From: Schistosoma haematobium
Taxonomy: Eukaryota > Platyhelminthes > Trematoda > Strigeidida > Schistosomatidae
Length of the DNA: 64,000 bases
NCBI RefSeq assembly: GCF_000699445.3
Contig: NC_067198.1
Location: forward strand, 31,127,536-31,191,535
Direction of reading: 5' to 3'
Of this stretch, positions 24,301 to 44,679 are shown piece by piece. Below the pieces are notes generated by a model. The model was not told the DNA's origin, did no database searches, and saw only the letters and a list, made by a program, of their open reading frames with translations. How positions within the stretch are numbered: the first letter of the stretch is position 1; every line of letters starts with the position of its first letter. Position numbers and translations under genes: made by a program.

Positions 24301-26660
24301 TTCGTGACCATTATGGATTTTTATTTTGCATACTAAAAATAATACGCAATTATTTTACACGAAAAATACTTGTGTCCAGCGCTGACTATGAAAATTCAAA
24401 CAATTTACATAACTCAGTTAATCATCCCACCTAGAACACAAATAAACACACCCATAACCAATTAAAAATTGATTCAAAAATCGATTAAGTTACATTGAAA
24501 GATAAAAAATAAGCTTTTAAAACAGAAGCATACTTTCTTCCTCAGCATCCGAATCAAAACGCTGAAGTATAATCAAGCTATCTTCATCGAGCTAAAATTT
24601 CAAAAGAAACTAATTAGAAACAACAGTAATTAAATTCCATCTGAATGACAAAAACTTATGACCATCAAAAAATTGACGTTACAAGCATAACAAAGTTGTG
24701 CCAAACTGTTCATGTTTGAACTTTGTTAGCCCTCAGGTAGTTTAGAAGGTAAATACGAATGGATTTCTGTTTGAATCCTATCCCACAATGCCAGCGCTTT
24801 TCTTCGCTTTTAGGATTGGTTGAAGTTGGGCACTAACACCGTTGGATGCCGGCATAGTGATCTAGAGGTTAAGGGTTCGCGCGCGAGACCAAAGCTCCTG
24901 AGTTCAGATCACACGTGAGGGATCATCCCATCAGCTGATAAACAGAATTCTACATGAGTGTAAGCAAGCTAAATGATATGGGAATGTGATGTAGGTTTAC
25001 AGAAAAGATAAACTGTGAAAAAGCAGTGAATAAATAAACTTCAAGTTTCCGAATTTCTCTAGTTAATACAACACCAAAAAATAGTTTGTTAAGAAATGAT
25101 TGTATGCTTAAAAGATTTAATAGTACATTTATATGGTATGCCCTGTCAAGATTTTATTTTACATGCTATGGAACCATTCTACGAATATACCCACAAAATA
25201 AAATAATGCTACTGTCTAACAGTGATTGACTATGAAATGTTCATTGGAGATATAAATTTTATTTTTAAACAACAGTGTTTTTGCATACAAACCTTACATC
25301 TATGGAAATGTGAATTGATGTTAGCAAAATGACAGTACATAGACTGGAGAACTTCATATTTACGCAGTTGTATCCGCTCGTTGTGAATTAATGTGGTTTG
25401 TTAGTGACCTTACTTGTGCTTCATTTTCAGTGGTTAATAATTAGTGTAATTAAAACTAGTAGACAGCAGTCAGATTCTAAGTTCAATGATTTGAAATGCA
25501 TATCGACATTTTCGAATCCTATAAGATGTACTAAATCTCTGTTCACTTGTTTTGAATACAAATGAAAGTTGTTTATTCAGTACGTTCGACATGAACAGAG
25601 TGAAACATCAACAAAACACAACTTTTGGTAAACTTATTCTTAACGTCACTGTAATTTCATGAAATATAAGAATGAGATATTGGTTTACGTACATGGCACG
25701 AACAGAAAATTACCAGTAATGAATCATACTACCAGCTGCTTGAATTTCAGATTTTTTAGTAATGTGTTGACTCCCCTACATTACGATCTTGGCATCCATA
25801 AAATGATAATCCAATTCCATGGAATACACTGAGTATCCCAACTTAACACAGTTTGATTTCCTACACTTAAAAAATCCAAACAGATCGGTCCTATCGAAAC
25901 CCGAAACCTCGACAGCAAGAATGACTTATAACAACAAGTGGGGACCTTCGTTATAGAATAGAGTAAACAAACTGAAGATCGGACATACTACCTGTGTTGA
26001 TGAACACAAGGTCCATATGTTTAAAGTGATAAAGTTGGCAACGAATAAATCGAAAACCAAGAAGCGCAGTCAAAAGCGACTGTCAGATTTTAGTAAATCT
26101 GATTTGTCTTCAATTACTTTTGGAAACGTCTAGCTTTTGAATAGTAAATAATTATTAATAGATTACAATATGAATTTTTTCTTGTGTTGTAATGTATACT
26201 GTATTATGCCTTAAGGAAAATACAAGTCTGTAATATACAAGACACTGTGTACTGAGGAGTAATATTAAGCCTATATATCCAGCAAACAATCACTAGACTT
26301 AACATAGCAGTAATAATCTATGCGAAATATTTTTGTTAAAATCACCTGATTCCAGTAACGATTGACTACACAAAGTAAAGCATCATCCTTAGTTTGGCGA
26401 TTTTCCAGGTGTTCAATACGTTCCTTCAATTCAGCAATGGCAGCTCGACGTTCCATCAACGCTTCCCATAGTTTTTTATTTTGAAGCTGTAATGCTCTCT
26501 TATCAAGTTCCTCCAAGGATGAGATTCGGATGAATGATATAGGCTCTGATGCAGCTGAAATTAAACGTTTACTGATCGGGGGAGTCGAATCTAATTGTGA
26601 AGTAGATCCATGTAGTAAATCATGGTCCGGATTTGTATCTTCAGAAAATGACCTCTTCAT
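9198..26660 (-). CDS. BRE1: E3 ubiquitin-protein ligase BRE1 (RNF20/RNF40 type), 16 coding exons
   Basis: BRE1 is the nuclear RING E3 that, with an E2 of the RAD6/UBE2 class, monoubiquitinates histone H2B at transcribed genes. Exons in transcription order: 26660-26346, 24591-24534, 23193-23064, 22725-22407, 21148-20950, 18763-18591, 18069-17896, 15948-15691, 15438-15274, 15021-14848, 13893-13811, 13742-13199, 12881-12657, 11617-11393, 9784-9683, 9374-9198. Phases agree throughout and sum to 1,106 codons plus stop. Landmarks: NRYWNQ near residue 100, coiled-coil stretches through the middle, [46 protein letters not shown], and the C-terminal RING (residues 1053-1091). The length is slightly above the roughly 1,000 of vertebrate proteins because of Ser/Pro-rich inserts. 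The first coding exon starts three bases after an acceptor AG, so a non-coding leader exon or spliced leader is expected upstream. Confidence 0.95.
10165..10860 (-). mobile_element. Old, diverged RTE 3' fragment in BRE1 intron 14
   Basis: On the minus strand the region near 10,560-10,690 aligns with the C-terminal end of the RTE ORFs elsewhere in the window (the stretch around the words for WGPRD and the AQNRSQW-like end), with many substitutions. The remainder (10,258-10,440, including GGTTGGTCCCAGACCCGGAT) resembles a long 3' UTR not found in the A, B or C families here. It lies wholly inside the intron between exons 14 and 15. Confidence 0.55.
11761..11924. repeat. Near-perfect hairpin, 77-bp arms, in BRE1 intron 13
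   Basis: 11761-11837 and 11848-11924 are reverse complements with two mismatches by eye, separated by a 10-base loop (ATTATTTAAA). The arms have no obvious coding content. It could be a miniature foldback transposon or a structured intronic RNA. No target-site duplication is obvious. Confidence 0.9.
18811..20125 (+). mobile_element. 5'-truncated RTE (family B) inserted antisense in BRE1 intron 5
   Basis: Starts at GAAGTACATTAACC within the reverse-transcriptase domain and is open from 18,860 to 19,882 (340 codons): [27 protein letters not shown], then the RTE C-terminal domain with [10 protein letters not shown], ending HSLCSPKF. The 3' UTR ends in a four-unit ACTG tail at 20,100-20,125. The endonuclease and the RT N-terminus are missing, so it is not autonomous. 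It shares private substitutions with the copy at 30,833-31,593. Confidence 0.9.
21783..22160 (-). mobile_element. RTE-C family 3' end in BRE1 intron 4
   Basis: The minus strand reads the last coding bases of RTE-C (AGAAGCCAATGGCGATCCTA matches 35,860-35,880), then a T-rich 3' UTR, then the tail GTACCAATATTTATGTGTTC plus AAAT repeats. It shows that RTE-C elements end in an AAAT-type tail rather than the TGAC tail of families A and B. Confidence 0.8.
22726..23063 (-). other. BRE1: GC-AG intron of BRE1 (intron 3)
   Basis: Exon 3 ends ...GAAAA and is followed by GCAAGTTC. The only phase-compatible junction with the next exon (TTTTTCAG then A-ATG) uses GC as donor, giving a lysine codon AA+A. The GCAAGT hexamer is the usual GC-donor consensus. 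The nearby GT (GTTCTT) would shift the frame. Length 338 nt. Confidence 0.8.
23870..24200 (+). repeat. Possible solo LTR in BRE1 intron 2
   Basis: A GC-richer block in AT-rich intron starting TGTAACAGCTCCCAG, typical of Gypsy LTR starts, with a TATA-like TATATAAACTCCC in the middle. No target duplication was established and the 3' limit is uncertain. The short open frame inside (23,974-24,228) is not convincing as a gene. Confidence 0.35.
24850..24920 (+). repeat. tRNA-like SINE head in BRE1 intron 1
   Basis: Contains an A-box-like TAGTGATCTAGAGGTTAAGG (24855-24874) and a B-box-like GAGTTCAGATC (24900-24910) at normal pol III spacing. Schistosomes carry tRNA-derived SINEs (the Sm-alpha type) with such heads. 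No hammerhead core was seen downstream. Confidence 0.5.
26346..26660 (-). CDS. BRE1: BRE1 first coding exon
   Basis: Encodes residues 1-105. The ATG at 26660-26658 is the first in frame after the TTGCAG acceptor, in the context AAGATGA. The segment ends in the BRE1 signature [17 protein letters not shown] and then NRYWNQ, and a clean GTGATT donor follows. The next exon (24591-24534) continues with [13 protein letters not shown], as in vertebrate BRE1. Confidence 0.93.
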
Positions 26661-28794
26661 CTTCTGCAATTTTTAAAAAAAAAACAGTTAAGACGTCACA
26701 ATATAAACACCCACCTCAAACTTGCAGAATATTGTAATACATTCAGTATACAAAGATCTAGTTTGTGTGAGAAAAAGGATCGAATACCACTTGCGAACAC
26801 TAACATCTTCATAAACAGCTACTTTACAAATCAAATTTATAAATGAAAGATATATTCATTTTATTTGGTCAAAATTTTCAGATAAAGCTACCCTATAACT
26901 TAAAGCCAGTCTTTCGGATTACTATTTTAATAAAACTTCCTGAGAAATACACAACAGCCAGCTACTAATACAGGGGGTAGTAAATATTAATTCATCTAGT
27001 CTACCCATTCCTTTAATTGACAAATCATTCCTATTCAAATACTAACGGTAAAATTAGTGAATAAAACTAGGCGACCGATCTGCTTGCTACAGACTATCTC
27101 GCTTACATAATTAACTGGATATGTAAAAATGCTGCTAGAAGTATACCTAAACCTTGATTTTACTAACTAAGAACAGAGTCAACCTGTAAACTTCGATTAC
27201 TAAACGTACATGCAACTACGTCACACATAACAGTAACAAAGAAAAATAATCAAAAAAATATCTATGAAAAAGTACGTATTTTTATTTGAATCACCGTTGA
27301 AAGGCAGTTACGGCAGAGTTACAAGAAATCTTTGTAGGAAGAGAGTGAAATATCATATGAAAGCAAATTGGGATTTTAAAAATTGAAAGATTGAGAGAAT
27401 ACCATTTTTCGATTTACACAATAACTCATTTTAGGCAACAAGGTTCATTTTTTACACTCAAAGGGCTGAACAATAACAATATCATATCAACATAAATAAA
27501 AATATCAAAACAGCGTCAACGAAGTGATAAGTAATGCAAGACTCGAAGAAGCATTTTAGCTAGAGAAAAAATGATATAAATAGTAAAGCATTAATCAATT
27601 CTCATAATATACCAGGAAGCCCTGTGAAGTTAAAGGTAGCAAGTCAAATACCTTTCGATTACAGAAACAATGACAAAGAATAAGCTGGTGGGCTAACGAT
27701 ATAGTCAAACCACACAGCATCAGCCCGGTAAGGAATCGACGTTTAACAGGATAACAAAAATTAAAAAAGGAGGCACATATGGTGCTTCGAAAATATCGCA
27801 TTTTCCATACAGATGTGTAAAACACTTTTAAGAACTAAGATAATTACCATGGCAAGAAAACTTATAGAACAGAAAATAACTATCGAGGTAGGAATGCATA
27901 ATGAGTCGATAGAGAAAAAGATAATCACCAACATATGAATAAATACATGATTGTAAAAATCAAATAACTGATCATTTGTTGGTTTGACTAATGGATAAAT
28001 TAAATAATTGCAAAAATGAAAACAACGCGGAGGAAAAACGCATAAAATACTCATATAAATGTACACTAACATGCAAACATTGCTCAAGTTACAAATGGTA
28101 ATTAGCCAACGATTTGACAGTTTCTAAGTGAAATAAGATATATAGAAATATCTAAATAAAGAGTTTGGTACATCTGATAGTTAGGAAATCACTCAGTTCA
28201 CCGAGTGTCATAAATAAGAAAGTAAAAATATGAATGTACTATGGTTGGCTAGATGAAGACATCCATTCGATCAAAATAACAATGAATTTATCAGATAGTA
28301 TACGTAAATTGTGTATCCATGTAAAGCATTGCGTTCGGGAATACTATTTACGTGTTTGTGACCAAAAACTTTTTATTCAAGATTTGATTAAAAATGATGC
28401 TTCAAGAAAAGATCAGATATTGAAATGGGAAAAAAATACATTGTTAACAAAACCGTCATAATACAATTCATATATATATAATATTCCTGGGTAGGAATCA
28501 AAAACAGAATCTTGTGAACAGTACGTGTAAGGTATTGTACATGAAGAAACTCACAGATGAGCTTGTTTGGGATGAAAATAGCACACAACAAAAAATATAT
28601 CAGTTGCATACAAAATACGCATATCAGAAAAGGGAAAATGACAAAATTCGCACCAAAATTCTAACACTCATGAAATAAAACTAGGTGTTCATAATACATA
28701 CCAATCCACTTAGTTCATACAAATGAAATTATGAAGCCTGAGAAACACAGAAAAAATTGAACACCTTCATTATTTTTCTTTCAACGAACAGAAA
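26661..28794. other. S6K 3' flank and BRE1 5' flank
   Basis: About 2.1 kb separating two genes on the same strand. It must contain the S6K 3' UTR and the BRE1 promoter and leader. No exon could be assigned and the small open frames have no recognisable content. Confidence 0.5.
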
Positions 28795-39737
<10,943 letters not shown>

Positions 39738-40114
39738 TTTCTGGCAACCAGCATTACGACCAGACCAGTTGCAAACAGAGCGCTCTAAAAAATAAGGCAC
39801 GTAGTTAAACAAAATCTCATTACTTTGCATTTTAATCTCATGTACACTCAAATAGCTCGAAACGATTGTTTGGAAAATAAAAGGTCACGATCCACTGTTA
39901 TTCTCACTACAGATCGATGGGTCAATCCTGTATATGGCGACAGGAAAATTACATAATTTTTATAATCATAATAACAAAAATGAGTCGTATATCGCTCCAG
40001 AAACGCTGAACATATGATTGCATTAGTATTCAATACGTTTTCCTTGTGTATCAGTTATGCATTATATATCCATTATCACGTCAACTACACGTCCCTGTAT
40101 CATCGTGTTAAAAA
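39738..40114. other. S6K upstream region next to the LTR array
   Basis: Contains an acceptor (ATTTTTTAG ending at 39785) just before the first coding exon, so a leader exon or trans-spliced leader joins there. The frame 39784-39738 upstream of the ATG is open. No promoter element is identifiable. Confidence 0.5.
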
Positions 40115-40119
40115 CCTTG

Positions 40120-40270
40120 TGTGGTGTTTGAATGGACTAATGATACCTTTGTACTGGTTGAATGTTTGATTTCGAATTCTAAATACAGTGCATTCGTTGT
40201 GCCTGTGTCTTCTTAATTCAATTGCGTTAATCCTGGAATTCCTAATTCATACGACAATTAGAATACTATA
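40120..40270 (+). repeat. LTR 1 of the gag-only element
   Basis: Starts TGTGGTGTTTGAATGG and ends GAATACTATA. The ends are TG...TA rather than the common TG...CA. It is preceded by target duplication CCTTG. Confidence 0.95.
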
Positions 40271-40271
40271 T

Positions 40272-40289
40272 TGGCGTCGTGATGGAACC
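40272..40289 (+). other. Primer-binding-site candidate
   Basis: TGGCGTCGTGATGGAACC begins one base after the LTR with the TGG expected to pair with a tRNA CCA end. The gag start codon ATG (40282) lies inside it. The same site occurs at 42127. The tRNA is not identified. Confidence 0.6.
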
Positions 40290-41730
40290 TGCAATGGAAA
40301 AGTTGGGTATTCATTCAACTCCTGAAGCTATTGAGGATTATTTGGAAAGGTTAGAAATTTGGAGCATGACCAAGAAAGATGTTAAAGGTGAGAAAGTTGT
40401 GGCACATTTTCTGACATTCATTGAGAGAGAAGCGTACAGCTTATTAAAAACTTTGGCATATCCAGAAAAACCTATCTCACTCCCTTATGCAACTCTTAAA
40501 GAGCTATTGTTAAGTCATGTAAAATGCACCAGTTTTGAATGCCGTGAAAGGGCGAAGTTTCATAAGATGGTTCGTCGAAATGACCAAAAGGCTCGGGAAT
40601 TCATCCTTGAATTACAGAAACAAGCTGCCAAGTGTAATTTCGGTGATCAACTTCATGTGCAACTGAGAGATCGATTAATTGCAGGAATTAACATACCGAG
40701 TTTGGAAAGAGAGCTGTTAAAAATGCCAAACTGTTCCTTTCAAGATGCTAGGACTGCGTGTATTAACTACGAAGCAGTCAATGAACTTGATATCCAGTCG
40801 ATGAAGATTTCTGATACTTTGCTTAGTCGTCATGATGAACTACAATCTCAGGGTCAATCAAATTTGCGTTCATTTAACAGTGATTCCTATTCTCGTGTAA
40901 ATATGAAAGGTGTTTCAACGACGAATTACAAAGCAAATCACAAAGGTGAGATGAAGTTTGGTAAATGTTTATCATGTGGAAAGTTTCATGCTCGCAATCC
41001 ATGTGTATTTCGTAATGCTGAATGTTTTAAATGTGGTAAGGTAGGACACATTCAGTCAGTATGCAAAGCTATTGTCCATTTTGCTTCAAGCTGTACTAAA
41101 TCTTGTAATTTAAATTTAAATAATTCGGATGTTTCTAATGATCATTTATCTTTATCAACGATTTCAAAAGACAGTGCAGAGTCATATGACAGTTCAGAGT
41201 TAGATGAAATCCAGAATTCTTGTGAGACAACAGTTCCTAATCAACCGATTTATCAGAATTCTCATGCTATTGTACCAGGTATGACTTTTCCTAATGATTC
41301 ACATATTTCTAATGAAATTACTTGCAATATTGAGGAAAATATGTTAAATGAACCTAATCATGATCGGAAACCTGATGTGGTTTGGATAGATGCTGGTTTT
41401 TCTAACGATCCTACGCTCTGCACTGACAGTCCTAATGAATTTCATGAGAATATTTCAGAAGAATCAAATCTTGATGTCATATCATATATTACCTCTCCTC
41501 ATAATGCATTCGATCCTTGTGAAAAACCTGCTCAATGCGAAGCACGAGTACTAAGTGACCTCGAGTTTGATTACATTTCGGATGATTTCATATCAACTGC
41601 TGTTTACCATTATCACAAAAACAGTTCTAATGTTTACTCTAAACAATGTGAGAAATATGTTTTAAATGAAGCCACATTATTCATAACCTGGGGATATAAA
41701 GATCCAACATTATTTCGTGGGGGAGGATAG
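40282..41730 (+). CDS. Gag protein of the gag-only LTR element, unit 1
   Basis: 482 codons, ATG at 40282 (an upstream in-frame GTG is ignored). Residues about 45-165 form a Gypsy-type gag domain (FILELQKQAAKCNFGDQL, then LRDRLIAGI). Two zinc knuckles follow: C229-x2-C232-x3-H236-x4-C241, with one residue fewer than usual between C and H, and the canonical C248-x2-C251-x4-H256-x4-C261. The C-terminal half is acidic, Ser/Asn-rich and unrecognised. Gag packages the element RNA into virus-like particles. It is intact and identical in unit 2, which suggests recent activity. Confidence 0.9.
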   Translation: MEPAMEKLGIHSTPEAIEDYLERLEIWSMTKKDVKGEKVVAHFLTFIEREAYSLLKTLAYPEKPISLPYATLKELLLSHVKCTSFECRERAKFHKMVRRNDQKAREFILELQKQAAKCNFGDQLHVQLRDRLIAGINIPSLERELLKMPNCSFQDARTACINYEAVNELDIQSMKISDTLLSRHDELQSQGQSNLRSFNSDSYSRVNMKGVSTTNYKANHKGEMKFGKCLSCGKFHARNPCVFRNAECFKCGKVGHIQSVCKAIVHFASSCTKSCNLNLNNSDVSNDHLSLSTISKDSAESYDSSELDEIQNSCETTVPNQPIYQNSHAIVPGMTFPNDSHISNEITCNIEENMLNEPNHDRKPDVVWIDAGFSNDPTLCTDSPNEFHENISEESNLDVISYITSPHNAFDPCEKPAQCEARVLSDLEFDYISDDFISTAVYHYHKNSSNVYSKQCEKYVLNEATLFITWGYKDPTLFRGGG

Positions 41731-41986
41731 TGTTGAAAAATCTATGGTTCGGATTCTAGATATTAATGATTTCATTACAAAACCGACATGCTGGTTGTAT
41801 ACAATTCCAGGTGAGTCTGTTCCGATTTCGTTTGTTAATTCCAATACTAATGAGCACTTTCTAGATACTACAAAGTTTTTATCTTACACAATGTCGGACA
41901 GACTCAGGATGAACTTAACAAGAAGACGTACAACCGATTACAAACACTTATACTTCTATTTAAGCTGTGGCGGATGTGGTGTTTGA
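41717..41986 (+). CDS. Short frame overlapping the gag end, unit 1
   Basis: An 89-codon frame in the +1 phase relative to gag, overlapping its end at CGTGGGGGAGG and running into LTR 2. It has no methionine start. It reads VEKSMVRILDINDFITKP and so on with no similarity I recognise. It could be the last part of a longer gag or an eroded remnant reached by frameshifting on the G run. Low confidence as a gene. Confidence 0.35.
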   Translation: MGEDSVEKSMVRILDINDFITKPTCWLYTIPGESVPISFVNSNTNEHFLDTTKFLSYTMSDRLRMNLTRRRTTDYKHLYFYLSCGGCGV

Positions 41987-42125
41987 ATGGACTAATGATA
42001 CCTTTGTACTGGTTGAATGTTTGATTTCGAATTCTAAATACAGTGCATTCGTTGTGCCTGTGTCTTCTTAATTCAATTGCGTTAATCCTGGAATTCCTAA
42101 TTCATACGACAATTAGAATACTATA
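41975..42125 (+). repeat. LTR 2 of the gag-only element
   Basis: Identical to LTR 1 by eye. Shared by the two units: it serves as 3' LTR of unit 1 and 5' LTR of unit 2. No target duplication at this internal copy, as expected for recombination rather than separate insertions. Confidence 0.95.
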
Positions 42126-42136
42126 TTGGCGTCGTG

Positions 42137-43585
42137 ATGGAACCTGCAATGGAAAAGTTGGGTATTCATTCAACTCCTGAAGCTATTGAGGATTATTTGG
42201 AAAGGTTAGAAATTTGGAGCATGACCAAGAAAGATGTTAAAGGTGAGAAAGTTGTGGCACATTTTCTGACATTCATTGAGAGAGAAGCGTACAGCTTATT
42301 AAAAACTTTGGCATATCCAGAAAAACCTATCTCACTCCCTTATGCAACTCTTAAAGAGCTATTGTTAAGTCATGTAAAATGCACCAGTTTTGAATGCCGT
42401 GAAAGGGCGAAGTTTCATAAGATGGTTCGTCGAAATGACCAAAAGGCTCGGGAATTCATCCTTGAATTACAGAAACAAGCTGCCAAGTGTAATTTCGGTG
42501 ATCAACTTCATGTGCAACTGAGAGATCGATTAATTGCAGGAATTAACATACCGAGTTTGGAAAGAGAGCTGTTAAAAATGCCAAACTGTTCCTTTCAAGA
42601 TGCTAGGACTGCGTGTATTAACTACGAAGCAGTCAATGAACTTGATATCCAGTCGATGAAGATTTCTGATACTTTGCTTAGTCGTCATGATGAACTACAA
42701 TCTCAGGGTCAATCAAATTTGCGTTCATTTAACAGTGATTCCTATTCTCGTGTAAATATGAAAGGTGTTTCAACGACGAATTACAAAGCAAATCACAAAG
42801 GTGAGATGAAGTTTGGTAAATGTTTATCATGTGGAAAGTTTCATGCTCGCAATCCATGTGTATTTCGTAATGCTGAATGTTTTAAATGTGGTAAGGTAGG
42901 ACACATTCAGTCAGTATGCAAAGCTATTGTCCATTTTGCTTCAAGCTGTACTAAATCTTGTAATTTAAATTTAAATAATTCGGATGTTTCTAATGATCAT
43001 TTATCTTTATCAACGATTTCAAAAGACAGTGCAGAGTCATATGACAGTTCAGAGTTAGATGAAATCCAGAATTCTTGTGAGACAACAGTTCCTAATCAAC
43101 CGATTTATCAGAATTCTCATGCTATTGTACCAGGTATGACTTTTCCTAATGATTCACATATTTCTAATGAAATTACTTGCAATATTGAGGAAAATATGTT
43201 AAATGAACCTAATCATGATCGGAAACCTGATGTGGTTTGGATAGATGCTGGTTTTTCTAACGATCCTACGCTCTGCACTGACAGTCCTAATGAATTTCAT
43301 GAGAATATTTCAGAAGAATCAAATCTTGATGTCATATCATATATTACCTCTCCTCATAATGCATTCGATCCTTGTGAAAAACCTGCTCAATGCGAAGCAC
43401 GAGTACTAAGTGACCTCGAGTTTGATTACATTTCGGATGATTTCATATCAACTGCTGTTTACCATTATCACAAAAACAGTTCTAATGTTTACTCTAAACA
43501 ATGTGAGAAATATGTTTTAAATGAAGCCACATTATTCATAACCTGGGGATATAAAGATCCAACATTATTTCGTGGGGGAGGATAG
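42137..43585 (+). CDS. Gag protein of the gag-only LTR element, unit 2
   Basis: The same 482 codons as unit 1 with no amino-acid difference, including both zinc knuckles. The overlapping short frame is repeated at 43572-43841. The identity implies that the duplication is very recent, or else is an assembly effect. Confidence 0.9.
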   Translation: MEPAMEKLGIHSTPEAIEDYLERLEIWSMTKKDVKGEKVVAHFLTFIEREAYSLLKTLAYPEKPISLPYATLKELLLSHVKCTSFECRERAKFHKMVRRNDQKAREFILELQKQAAKCNFGDQLHVQLRDRLIAGINIPSLERELLKMPNCSFQDARTACINYEAVNELDIQSMKISDTLLSRHDELQSQGQSNLRSFNSDSYSRVNMKGVSTTNYKANHKGEMKFGKCLSCGKFHARNPCVFRNAECFKCGKVGHIQSVCKAIVHFASSCTKSCNLNLNNSDVSNDHLSLSTISKDSAESYDSSELDEIQNSCETTVPNQPIYQNSHAIVPGMTFPNDSHISNEITCNIEENMLNEPNHDRKPDVVWIDAGFSNDPTLCTDSPNEFHENISEESNLDVISYITSPHNAFDPCEKPAQCEARVLSDLEFDYISDDFISTAVYHYHKNSSNVYSKQCEKYVLNEATLFITWGYKDPTLFRGGG

Positions 43586-43829
43586 TGTTGAAAAATCTAT
43601 GGTTCGGATTCTAGATATTAATGATTTCATTACAAAACCGACATGCTGGTTGTATACAATTCCAGGTGAGTCTGTTCCGATTTCGTTTGTTAATTCCAAT
43701 ACTAATGAGCACTTTCTAGATACTACAAAGTTTTTATCTTACACAATGTCGGACAGACTCAGGATGAACTTAACAAGAAGACGTACAACCGATTACAAAC
43801 ACTTATACTTCTATTTAAGCTGTGGCGGA

Positions 43830-43980
43830 TGTGGTGTTTGAATGGACTAATGATACCTTTGTACTGGTTGAATGTTTGATTTCGAATTCTAAATACAGTG
43901 CATTCGTTGTGCCTGTGTCTTCTTAATTCAATTGCGTTAATCCTGGAATTCCTAATTCATACGACAATTAGAATACTATA
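43830..43980 (+). repeat. LTR 3 of the gag-only element
   Basis: Identical to LTRs 1 and 2, ends ACTATA and is followed by the second CCTTG target duplication. The host-like sequence after it is unrelated to the element. Confidence 0.95.
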
Positions 43981-43985
43981 CCTTG

Positions 43986-44679
43986 TCGTCTTATTACTAT
44001 TTATTTCCACTTTGTTAGTCACGGTACTGATTACATATTTTAAAAATTTGCGTTTATTTTCATCTCATTATTCAATTGTTGAGATTATGGACTTTTCGTA
44101 TTCTAAGACTGTGGAATATGAACATTTCGTCATACCATTTTATGCCAAGCAACCAATAGAATCCTAACTTACTGGGTGAACCCGGTTTCCAACCGGTTGG
44201 TAACAGTGATTCTCAACAGTAACATTTTTAATTTCAGCGTTATTATTTTTATTCATTACTGTATATTTCTTTACATGCAAACATTACCGTCTTATCCGTG
44301 TTCTACCACAAATATTTTTTAACGAACTTTCAAATCTGCCCACAGGCTATCCTTTCAAACTCCGATGAATCCAGTTTCACAGAATTTTATAGTTGTTTTA
44401 TCATCAGTTTGATATTTCCCTTCTTGTGTTACGTCATGGATTTCATTGAAAAAAACATATAAATCCAAAGTTTAAGAATGTCATGCAAAACAACTCAACA
44501 AAAGTTGATGCCGTGAACTTTTTGAGCTAACTTCAGATGTTCATCACCTAACCTGTTTTGCTTAAGCTGAAATTCAGTTCAGTTATTGAAAAATCCCCTT
44601 ACGAACCTCGAACTATTTTTCTGAACTGATTTTTACCGTCAGAGGTAACTGCTGAAGTTTATGGTGTGAATAACAATGC
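43986..44679. other. Unassigned spacer
   Basis: A short plus-strand frame continues from 43,898 to 44,167 out of the LTR but has no recognisable content. A CCGG-rich inverted motif (AACCCGGTTTCCAACCGGTT) lies at 44,180-44,200. Nothing else is seen. Confidence 0.4.

Larger units (their letters stand above)
40115..43985 (+). mobile_element. Gag-only LTR retrotransposon, tandem array LTR-gag-LTR-gag-LTR
   Basis: Three identical 151-bp LTRs (40120-40270, 41975-42125, 43830-43980) alternate with two identical 1,704-bp internal regions, period 1,855. The same 5 bases, CCTTG, stand at 40115-40119 and 43981-43985, one target-site duplication for the whole array. Each internal region holds a gag gene and a short overlapping frame but no protease, reverse transcriptase or integrase, so it must depend on an autonomous partner. 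The array fits unequal recombination between LTRs of one insertion. Confidence 0.95.
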
